A stretch of 6,661 nt of DNA from Oscillospiraceae bacterium (GTDB lineage Bacteria; Bacillota; Clostridia; Oscillospirales; Ruminococcaceae). Under the pieces are notes generated by a model, which saw only the letters and a list, made by a program, of their open reading frames with translations, searched no databases and was not told the origin of the DNA. The stretch spans positions 1-6,661 of the forward strand of contig CAADWC010000250.1 in NCBI GenBank assembly GCA_900752625.1, written 5' to 3'. The position numbers were made by a program, and so were the translations under genes. Shown here piece after piece: positions 1-4,287 of this stretch (positions are counted from its first letter, which is position 1; each line of letters begins with the position of its first letter).

Positions 1-29
1 ACTTATCACTATATTTTTTTGAGAGTATG

Positions 30-47
30 TGTCAACTATCATTGACA
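30..47. promoter_or_regulatory. Short perfect inverted repeat upstream of rpsT
   Basis: TGTCAA (30-35) and TTGACA (42-47) form a perfect 6-bp inverted repeat around a 6-base spacer, about 40 bases upstream of the rpsT -35 box. The right arm also looks like a consensus -35 hexamer, but no acceptable -10 lies 17 bases downstream. It could be an operator for rpsT or part of the untranslated end of a gene outside the window. A T-run at 14-20 could be the tail of a terminator whose stem is mostly off the left edge. Function is unknown. Confidence 0.25.
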
Positions 48-84
48 ACTGAACAAAATCAGTGAAAATTTTTGTTAAAAGCCC

Positions 85-113
85 TTGCATTTTAATTTGG
101 TTTGTGTTATACT
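85..113 (+). promoter_or_regulatory. Vegetative (sigma-A type) promoter of rpsT
   Basis: The -35 box is TTGCAT (85-90), the spacer is exactly 17 bases, and the -10 box is TATACT (108-113) preceded by the extended -10 dinucleotide TG (105-106). Transcription should start near 120, giving a leader of about 98 nt before the S20 start codon. Confidence 0.85.
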
Positions 114-135
114 AAATCATAAGGCTTGTTTAAAT

Positions 136-169
136 GACTGCTGCATTTCCTCTCAGTCGTGCAGTTAGT
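136..169 (+). promoter_or_regulatory. Possible structured leader of rpsT with two competing hairpins
   Basis: Two pairings share the same stretch. GACTG (136-140) can pair with CAGTC (154-158). Alternatively ACTGCTGCA (137-145) can pair with TGCAGTTAGT (160-169) through 9 pairs, including one G-U, and one bulge. The strands cross, so both helices are unlikely to form together. This resembles a two-state leader and S20 synthesis is autoregulated in some bacteria, but I do not recognise a named leader family here. Regulation is inference. Confidence 0.3.
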
Positions 170-217
170 TTATCCGAATGAGTGCAAAATTATACAAAGA
201 ATGAGGGAGGTGCCGAT

Positions 218-472
218 ATGCCGAACATTAAGTCTGCAAAGAAGAGAGTTAAGGTTATCGAAGCAAAAACTTTGAAGAACAAAATGATTAAGTCTGATCT
301 TAAGACAGCTCTGAAAAAAGCTGACGCTGCTGTTGCAGAGAATGCTGACAACAAGGCAGAGGTTGTTAAGGCTGCTATTAAGAAGGTTGATATGGCTTGC
401 ACAAAGGGAATTCTGCACAAGAATAAGGCTGCAAGAAAGAAATCTCAGCTGGCCAAGTCGCTTAACGCTTAG
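218..472 (+). CDS. rpsT: 30S ribosomal protein S20
   Basis: This encodes small-subunit protein S20 (84 aa), a primary 16S rRNA binder that helps early 30S assembly. The N-terminus [13 protein letters not shown] is the family signature, followed by a very basic all-helical protein with the conserved [19 protein letters not shown] stretch and the late [12 protein letters not shown] segment that contacts rRNA. The length is close to the usual 85-90 aa. The start at 218 is chosen because GGGAGGTG (205-212) sits 5 bases upstream and the protein then begins exactly at the family signature. An in-frame GTG at 182 would add 12 unconserved residues. The gene is monocistronic, with its own promoter at 85-113 and terminator at 486-510. 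The leader may fold (136-169), so feedback control is possible but not shown. Confidence 0.97.
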   Translation: MPNIKSAKKRVKVIEAKTLKNKMIKSDLKTALKKADAAVAENADNKAEVVKAAIKKVDMACTKGILHKNKAARKKSQLAKSLNA

Positions 473-485
473 TTTCCGTAAACTC

Positions 486-510
486 GGAGCCGCTTCGGCG
501 GCTCCTTTTT
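486..510 (+). terminator. Intrinsic terminator of rpsT
   Basis: GGAGCCGC (486-493) pairs perfectly with GCGGCTCC (498-505) around a UUCG tetraloop closed by C-G, one of the most stable RNA loops. Five T residues follow (506-510). It lies 13 bases after the rpsT stop codon. Confidence 0.95.
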
Positions 511-634
511 ATATACACGAAAAAATTTACGAAAAATTTCGCTGAAGCTATAACTGCTCCGGAATATTAAAGCTGACATTCAAAACAAAGGATTTATTTC
601 TTAAATATTTTATATAAAAATTGTGCTGATCTTA

Positions 635-663
635 TTGACATTTCTATATAAATGTGATATACT
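635..663 (+). promoter_or_regulatory. Strong vegetative promoter of the 721-1458 gene
   Basis: A consensus -35 TTGACA (635-640), a 17-base spacer and -10 TATACT (658-663) with extended -10 TG (655-656) are present. The 30 bases upstream are A/T-rich and might act as an UP element. The predicted start near 670 gives a leader of about 50 nt. The rest of the 473-634 gap shows nothing beyond the rpsT terminator. Confidence 0.88.
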
Positions 664-720
664 AAGCGAAGAAAATGGAAATGTTTTAAAAAGCGAAACA
701 ATTTCGGAGAGGTAATGAAT

Positions 721-1458
721 ATGGCTGAAATGACTGAGCTTGAAAGAATAAATCAGGCGGAAAACTATTTCGCACGTTACTATGAATTTGAGGATGCTAT
801 AAGAATAAACAAGGAAAACAGCGAATACCTGAAAACATATATACACGACGACGCTTATGTTGAGAAGAATTTCAATCTTAAATCCAAAAGATTAAAATCT
901 GTGGCTTTGTGTTTTGCTGTGGGCGCGTTGGTGTTCGGTGCAATGATTGCGCTTCTGGGCTTGGATATGCTGTTTATTTCTGTTATAGGCGGCGCGTCGG
1001 CGTTTGTTCTTCTGGCGGTTTTTGGGATATGCCTTCAGCATTTCCGGCTTTCGGAGGCAAAGAAGCATCAGACTGAGGTAAACGAGGGTATCAGCGAACA
1101 GCTGGAGCTTCTTAAAAGCAGGGATGTTCAGCTTGTACGCCAGAAAGAGGATTATTATAGGGGACTTGAAAAGCGGGTAGATTTCATGTCGCTTGACTAC
1201 ATGAAAAATATTGAGCAGATCAGGTCTTATCTTGAAAGCGGAGAAGCCTCTACCTGTGAGGAAGCCGTAGATTGCTTTGAAAGAAATATGCTTTTGCAGG
1301 AGATGTCCAGTCTGACTATGCATACTGAAAATACTCCCGAGCCGGTTGTCGATACAGAAGCGGCAAAGGAACGCCTGGGAGATCCGCTCAAGCTTATAAA
1401 GAAAAACAAGAAGAGAAAAAAGAAGAGGGAAAACGTTAAGAAAGAGAAATCGGCTTGA
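721..1458 (+). CDS. Unrecognised membrane protein with two transmembrane helices and a lysine-rich tail
   Basis: I do not recognise a named family for this 245-aa protein. Residues 1-59 are a charged, mostly helical N-terminus. Residues 61-81 and 84-105 are two hydrophobic segments joined by a tight turn. The flanking basic residues (K54-K59, R109-K115) predict a hairpin with both ends in the cytoplasm. Residues 110-195 are helical and charged, probably coiled coil. The stretch around 164-195 (YLESGEASTCEEAVDCFERN) resembles, from memory, a motif of the form Y-x-x-x-GRADTLKEAINLYE that recurs in uncharacterised Firmicutes membrane proteins. The C-terminus (224-243) is nearly all lysine and arginine and could bind RNA, DNA or acidic lipid. 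ATG 721 is preferred because GGAGAGG (706-712) lies 8 bases before it, whereas ATG 715 would leave only 2. The gene has its own strong promoter and terminator. Confidence 0.88.
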   Translation: MAEMTELERINQAENYFARYYEFEDAIRINKENSEYLKTYIHDDAYVEKNFNLKSKRLKSVALCFAVGALVFGAMIALLGLDMLFISVIGGASAFVLLAVFGICLQHFRLSEAKKHQTEVNEGISEQLELLKSRDVQLVRQKEDYYRGLEKRVDFMSLDYMKNIEQIRSYLESGEASTCEEAVDCFERNMLLQEMSSLTMHTENTPEPVVDTEAAKERLGDPLKLIKKNKKRKKKRENVKKEKSA

Positions 1459-1470
1459 AGCTGTTAATAA

Positions 1471-1504
1471 TACAAAAGCGGCATTATCCGGTGCCGCTTT
1501 TGTA
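1471..1504 (+). terminator. Intrinsic terminator, possibly bidirectional
   Basis: TACAAAAGCGGCA (1471-1483) and TGCCGCTTTTGTA (1492-1504) form a perfect 13-bp stem with an 8-base loop, 12 bases after the stop codon. The T-run (1498-1501) lies inside the stem and is matched by an A-run on the other arm, so the signal would work on either strand. Confidence 0.88.
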
Positions 1505-1574
1505 TGTACGGGAGATTAAACTCATTTTATAGATGATGTTGTCTTGGCGATAAAGGCGTTTAATGGAAGCACAT

Positions 1575-1641
1575 TGTTTTACAAAAAATTAATATTTGTT
1601 TTAAAAAAACTGTTGACAGTTCGGAGTTAATCTGATATAAT
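1575..1641 (+). promoter_or_regulatory. rplJ-rplL promoter with AT-rich upstream element
   Basis: Every core element matches consensus: -35 TTGACA (1613-1618), a 17-base spacer, extended -10 TG (1633-1634) and -10 TATAAT (1636-1641). Upstream, 1575-1610 is almost pure A/T with phased A and T runs, which fits an UP element bound by the RNA polymerase alpha subunit, as expected for a highly expressed ribosomal operon. The start should be near 1649. The stretch 1505-1574 shows nothing recognisable. Confidence 0.92.
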
Positions 1642-1648
1642 ATTCTTT

Positions 1649-1768
1649 GCATTCGTATCTAAAGACAGTCGGCAGCTGGAAAGCGGAAGTCCGACCGAGG
1701 AGGAATAGCAAATAATAATTTTGCTTATATGTTCCTTTTGTCTTTTGATGAAAGGAACTTTTCTTTTT
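1649..1768 (+). promoter_or_regulatory. Ribosomal protein L10 leader RNA with attenuator
   Basis: This is the autoregulatory leader of the rplJ-rplL operon. A closing stem forms between GCATTC (1649-1654) and 1703-1709, with one bulged A. Inside it lie AAAGACAG (1661-1668) and CCGAGG (1695-1700), the conserved K-turn-like core of L10 leaders that imitates the L10 site on 23S rRNA. GTCGG (1668-1672) pairs with CCGAC (1691-1695) above it. AGCAAA/TTTTGCT (1707-1724) can form a further hairpin before the attenuator at 1731-1768. In the known Bacillus subtilis mechanism, excess L10-L12 complex binds the leader and favours termination. The arrangement here fits that, including a candidate antiterminator pairing that uses the core sequence. 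Confidence 0.88.
1731..1768 (+). terminator. Attenuator terminator in the rplJ leader
   Basis: GTTCCTTTTGTC (1731-1742) can pair over 12 positions with GATGAAAGGAAC (1747-1758), with two G-U pairs and a TTTT loop. The tract TTTTCTTTTT (1759-1768) follows directly. It lies upstream of the rplJ start and not at the end of a gene, so it is a regulated terminator and not an operon end. Positions 1738-1750 can pair instead with 1656-1668. Confidence 0.88.
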
Positions 1769-1823
1769 AGTGCGCTGCGAATTTACAGCCGTTTCTGCGG
1801 CTTTCCAAAGAGGTGAAATTATC

Positions 1824-2333
1824 ATGCCAAGTGAAAAGGTTCTGCTCGCAAAGCAGGAAAAGGTTGAAAAGCTGACCGAGCTTCTCAAGAATTCCGCAGC
1901 CGGCGTACTCGTTGACTACAGAGGAATTACCGTTGAGGAGGACACAAAGCTTCGTAAGGAGCTGCGTGAGGCTGGCGTAACTTATTTTGTAGAAAAGAAC
2001 ACAATGCTTCGTTTCGCAATGGAGAACGCGGGTCTTTCGGGACTTACAAGCGTGCTGGAGGGTACGACCGCTATCGCTGTTTCCAGCGAGGATCAGACTG
2101 CTCCTGCAAGAATTCTCGGAAAGTTCTCCGAGAGCTGCAACGGTGAAAAGTTCAACCTTAAAGCCGGATTTATCGGCGAGGAAATCTATGACGAGGCAGG
2201 CGTAAAGGCTCTTTCGAAGATTCCTTCAAGAGAAGTGCTTCTCGCTCAGCTGGTCGGTTCGCTCCAGGGTCCTATTCAGAAGCTTGCCGCTACATTGCAG
2301 GCTGTTGTGGACAAGGAGAACGACGCCGCTTAA
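1824..2333 (+). CDS. rplJ: 50S ribosomal protein L10
   Basis: L10 (169 aa) anchors the L7/L12 dimers to 23S rRNA and forms the base of the ribosomal stalk that recruits translation factors. The N-terminal rRNA-binding domain runs from MPSEKVLLAKQEKVEKL through the conserved VDYRGITVEE and the later VEKNTMLRFA segment. The C-terminal helix, roughly 145-169, carries the L7/L12-binding region after PSREVLLAQLVGSLQGPIQ. The length is typical. ATG 1824 is chosen because AAAGAGGTG (1807-1815) lies 8 bases upstream and the family start motif follows. An in-frame GTG at 1770 would overlap the attenuator end and adds unconserved residues. A small hairpin, AGCCG (1787-1791)/CGGCT (1798-1802), lies just before the ribosome binding site. 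It is co-transcribed with rplL 64 bases downstream. The usual neighbours rplK, rplA and rpoB are absent. Confidence 0.98.
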   Translation: MPSEKVLLAKQEKVEKLTELLKNSAAGVLVDYRGITVEEDTKLRKELREAGVTYFVEKNTMLRFAMENAGLSGLTSVLEGTTAIAVSSEDQTAPARILGKFSESCNGEKFNLKAGFIGEEIYDEAGVKALSKIPSREVLLAQLVGSLQGPIQKLAATLQAVVDKENDAA

Positions 2334-2365
2334 TTTACGCGGCGTAAGCTAAGGGGGGCAACCCC
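2323..2365 (+). promoter_or_regulatory. Tandem hairpins at the rplJ-rplL junction
   Basis: ACGCCGC (2323-2329), inside the last rplJ codons, pairs perfectly with GCGGCGT (2339-2345), placing the TAA stop in the 9-base loop. A second hairpin follows, GGGG (2354-2357) and CCCC (2362-2365), closing a GCAA loop of the GNRA type. Neither is followed by a T-run, so they are not terminators. They may slow RNA decay from the 3' side or help set the higher output of L7/L12, which is needed in several copies per L10. That role is inference. Confidence 0.5.
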
Positions 2366-2397
2366 GGAAAATTGAAATTAAAAAGGAGATTATTATC

Positions 2398-2769
2398 ATG
2401 GCTTCAGAGAAGATTATGAAATTCGTAGAAGATATCAAGACACTTTCCGTTCTCGAGCTTGCTGAGCTCGTTGACGCTATTCAGGAAGAGTTCGGCGTAA
2501 CAGCTGCTGTTGCTGCTGCTCCTGCTGCCGGCGGCGCAGGCGCTGCTGCTGAAGAGAAGACAGAGTTCGATGTAGTTCTCGCTTCCTTCGGTGACGCTAA
2601 GATGGCTGTAATCAAGGCTGTTAAGGAGATCACAGGTCTTGGTCTTAAGGAGTCCAAGGAGCTCGTTGAGGGCGCTCCTAAGGCAATCAAGGAAGGCGTT
2701 TCCAAGGCTGACGCTGAGGAAATCAAAGCTAAGCTTGAGGATGCCGGCGCAACTGTTGAGCTTAAGTAA
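2398..2769 (+). CDS. rplL: 50S ribosomal protein L7/L12
   Basis: L7/L12 (123 aa) is the multi-copy acidic stalk protein that contacts EF-Tu, EF-G and other GTPase factors. Residues 1-33 form the N-terminal dimerisation and L10-binding helices ([20 protein letters not shown]). Residues 35-52 are the flexible Ala/Gly-rich hinge. Residues 54-123 form the globular factor-binding domain with the signature [16 protein letters not shown] and the ending AGATVELK. Length and domain order are exactly those of the family. AAAAAGGAGAT (2380-2390) is a strong ribosome binding site 7 bases before the ATG. It is the last gene of the operon and is closed by the terminator at 2788-2814. An alanine-rich hinge coded largely by GCT/GCC explains the long open reading on the opposite strand here. 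Confidence 0.98.
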   Translation: MASEKIMKFVEDIKTLSVLELAELVDAIQEEFGVTAAVAAAPAAGGAGAAAEEKTEFDVVLASFGDAKMAVIKAVKEITGLGLKESKELVEGAPKAIKEGVSKADAEEIKAKLEDAGATVELK

Positions 2770-2787
2770 TTTAATATCTGAAATGTT

Positions 2788-2814
2788 AAGGGACGGCTTT
2801 GCCGTCCCTTTTTT
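2788..2814 (+). terminator. Intrinsic terminator of the rplJ-rplL operon
   Basis: AAGGGACGGC (2788-2797) pairs perfectly with GCCGTCCCTT (2801-2810) around a three-base loop, and the T-run continues through 2814. It begins 18 bases after the rplL stop. Confidence 0.95.
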
Positions 2815-2828
2815 ATTGTGCAGATTTA

Positions 2829-2870
2829 TTAAGGCAGTACCGCCGGAGGCTTTGTGCGGTATTGCCTTAA
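2829..2870. repeat. 15-bp inverted repeat between rplL and spo0A
   Basis: TTAAGGCAGTACCGC (2829-2843) matches GCGGTATTGCCTTAA (2856-2870) over 15 positions. The only non-Watson-Crick pair is G2837-T2862, a G-U wobble in plus-strand RNA and a C-A mismatch in minus-strand RNA. The loop has 12 bases. No T-run follows on either strand, and a good terminator has already ended the operon 15 bases before, so it is not an ordinary terminator. A dispersed palindromic repeat or RNA-protection element is possible. The stretch 2871-3014 holds only a weak hairpin (TCAG 2949-2952 with CTGA 2967-2970, then TTTTTT) and no gene. Confidence 0.6.
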
Positions 2871-3014
2871 GTTATGGATAATATAGAATATCGGATGAAT
2901 ACAATGTGCTGCTACAGATGATTATTTTGTAGATTATACAGTCATGCGTCAGCCAACTGTGTTTGTCTGATTTTTTATCCTGCACTTTAAGGCTTTGAAA
3001 AGAACTATAAAAAT

Positions 3015-3095
3015 AACGGGCGATTGATACTCGTTCGCGCAGAAAAACCGATAAATCGTGATTTTAACTGTGAGAACGGCTGTCAGTCGCCCGTT
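3015..3095. repeat. 81-nt near-perfect long hairpin, probable spo0A terminator or palindromic element
   Basis: Positions 3015-3042 pair with 3068-3095 in one unbroken register (paired coordinates sum to 6110). As plus-strand RNA 26 of 28 positions pair, including four G-U; the two mismatches are C3030-C3080 and G3037-A3073. The outer arms are AACGGGCGA and TCGCCCGTT. The central 25 bases contain a smaller CGA/TCG hairpin flanked by A and T runs. It lies 37 bases past the spo0A stop. Read on the minus strand it ends in CGCCCGTTATTTTTA, so it can act as the spo0A terminator; the plus strand ends in CGCCCGTTTTG. The arms are far longer than a normal terminator needs, suggesting a mobile palindromic element (MITE- or REP-like) reused as one. 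Confidence 0.7.
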
Positions 3096-3132
3096 TTGTG
3101 TTTGATCGATGAAACCGTAAAATCTCGTATTG

Positions 3133-3915
3133 TTATGCCGGCATAGTAGTTTTATATTTCAGGCATATCTTATCAGTGATAAGCGCAATAAACTCGGAAT
3201 TTGTAGGCTTTCCTTTTCCGGTGTTTACAGTATAACCGAAAAAGCTGTTGAGAGTATCGATATCGCCTCTGTCCCATGCGATTTCGATTGCATGCCTTAT
3301 GGCGCGCTCTACTCTTGACGGTGTCGTACTGAATTTTTTAGCAACTGCGGGATATAATAGCTTTGTAACGCTCTCAAGCATTTCCTTGTCATTGACCGAC
3401 TGAATGATTGCTTCTCTCAGATAGTGATATCCTTTGATGTGGGCAGGAACGCCTATCTGGTGAATGATATCGGTAACTATTATCTCCAGATTCGGATTGG
3501 ACTTTGTTCTTGAGAAAGACATATCAGAGGCAATATCGGTGTCGATATCCAGCATAGCTTTTATACGCTCTCCGAGAATTTTTACGTCAAACGGTTTAAG
3601 CATAAAATACGCTGCTCCCGCAGTCATTACCTGCTGTTCGATAAATGAGTTTTCATAAGCGCTTGTAACTATAAACAACGGCTTTTTATAGGAAGACGCA
3701 TGAAGTTTTTTGATAAGCTCAATAGCATCCAGATTCGGCATAACCGCTTCGATGATTACTATGTCGGGGACTTCATTTTTAATTGCGTCAAAAATAGTAA
3801 GACCGTCTTTAGGGCGGGTTATTACAAAAAAGCCCATTGCTCTGAGAGCAGAAGCGCAGCTTACTCCGTACTGAGCGGAATCATCACCGATAAGAATTTT
3901 GATTTTGTTTGTCAT
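3133..3915 (-). CDS. spo0A: Sporulation master regulator Spo0A with glutamate at the phosphorylation site
   Basis: Spo0A is the response regulator that commits Firmicutes to sporulation by binding 0A boxes. This copy has 260 aa (Bacillus subtilis 267). Residues 1-121 are the receiver domain, with acidic pair D11-D12, the S85 switch position, Y103 and the K107-P108-F109 motif. The position equal to B. subtilis D56 is E56 (codon at 3748-3750, in [10 protein letters not shown]), so the normal phosphoacceptor is missing. After a short linker (122-142), the effector domain is strongly conserved: [14 protein letters not shown] (150-163), [20 protein letters not shown] (188-207, recognition helix region), GYTV and [14 protein letters not shown] (3924-3928) is 8 bases before the ATG. 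It lies downstream of spoIVB in the classical order but has its own probable promoter and a large hairpin after its stop. Identity is secure; how it is activated is not. Confidence 0.96.
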   Translation of the reverse strand: MTNKIKILIGDDSAQYGVSCASALRAMGFFVITRPKDGLTIFDAIKNEVPDIVIIEAVMPNLDAIELIKKLHASSYKKPLFIVTSAYENSFIEQQVMTAGAAYFMLKPFDVKILGERIKAMLDIDTDIASDMSFSRTKSNPNLEIIVTDIIHQIGVPAHIKGYHYLREAIIQSVNDKEMLESVTKLLYPAVAKKFSTTPSRVERAIRHAIEIAWDRGDIDTLNSFFGYTVNTGKGKPTNSEFIALITDKICLKYKTTMPA

Positions 3916-3979
3916 AATTATTTCCTCCGTAAATTTAAATGTCAGATTAAAGCTTCGGTCAATTGCATTGCTGTAAAAT

Positions 3980-3997
3980 AAAATCGTCGACTATTTT
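3980..3997. promoter_or_regulatory. Palindrome with GTCGAC core in the spo0A leader, possible operator
   Basis: AAAATCGTCGACTATTTT is an 18-bp palindrome with one mismatched position pair (C3985/T3992). Its core gives GTCGA on both strands, partly matching the Spo0A box TGTCGAA (five of seven on the minus strand). It lies about 65 bases upstream of the spo0A start codon and downstream of the predicted transcription start, where a bound regulator could repress. Whether Spo0A or another dimeric protein binds is unknown. Confidence 0.3.
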
Positions 3998-4075
3998 GTA
4001 AATACAGAATGCTCAGTGCCGTTATCTAGGAACTTTACAAGAAAATATCAGCTGAGTTATTTCTTCGCTAAAAAT

Positions 4076-4104
4076 ATTTTAGCACAGGTAAATATAAAAA
4101 TCAA
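4076..4104 (-). promoter_or_regulatory. Probable vegetative promoter of spo0A
   Basis: On the minus strand, -35 TTGATT (4104-4099), a 17-base spacer and -10 TAAAAT (4081-4076) with extended -10 TG immediately upstream match the style of the other promoters in this window. Transcription would begin near 4069, leaving a leader of about 150 nt before the spo0A start. Confidence 0.65.
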
Positions 4105-4222
4105 TACTTTTTTAGAAAAAACGTCAATTTTTTATCGACTTCTTTGTGCAAAAACAACAATGAAATAGCAAGAAATATAACAATTATTAATAATTCTTGT
4201 TTAAAAGACATAACTTTGTATC

Positions 4223-4233
4223 AAACGACAAAA
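4223..4233 (-). promoter_or_regulatory. Weak candidate Spo0A box upstream of the spo0A promoter
   Basis: The minus strand reads TTTTGTCGTTT, which matches the T-rich side and the TGTCG core of a 0A box but not the following AA. It lies about 120 bases upstream of the predicted -35 box. Autoregulation of spo0A through 0A boxes is known in Bacillus; a role here is inference. Confidence 0.2.
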
Positions 4234-4287
4234 TTCTAACTTTAAAATATGATGAAATCCGAGAAATTTCACGTAATTATGCGGTTG

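Larger units (their letters stand above)
3916..4287. other. 372-base AT-rich spoIVB-spo0A intergenic region
   Basis: No credible gene lies here. After the spoIVB stop, the minus strand shows only a weak A/T hairpin (TGAAAT 4253-4258 with ATTTCA 4266-4271) and no strong terminator, so some read-through into spo0A is likely. A perfect 14-bp A/T palindrome lies at 4182-4195. The probable spo0A promoter is at 4076-4104. Its leader of about 150 nt contains a possible 7-bp stem (3996-4002 with 4034-4040) and a GTCGAC-centred palindrome at 3980-3997. I found no convincing sigma-H promoter. Confidence 0.6.

Noticed and set aside
30..47. TnrA-type nitrogen regulator site (TGTNA-N7-TNACA)
   Set aside because: The half-sites are present in form but the spacing is 8 and not 7, and the context is a ribosomal protein gene.
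178..204. 8-codon upstream reading frame before rpsT
   Set aside because: It has an ATG and a TGA near the S20 ribosome binding site but no ribosome binding site of its own; not called as a gene.
182..217. GTG start extending rpsT by 12 codons
   Set aside because: The added residues precede the universal S20 start motif and no ribosome binding site supports GTG 182.
892..1323. 143-codon minus-strand reading frame opposite the 721-1458 gene
   Set aside because: It is antisense to a gene with clear promoter, ribosome binding site and terminator; its translation shows no domain and it lacks its own signals.
1770..1823. Upstream GTG start for rplJ
   Set aside because: It begins at the end of the attenuator and adds 18 unconserved residues; ATG 1824 has the ribosome binding site.
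2481..2726. Minus-strand reading frame opposite rplL
   Set aside because: A shadow of the Ala/Gly-rich hinge and biased codon use of rplL; the product is low complexity Ser/Ala sequence.
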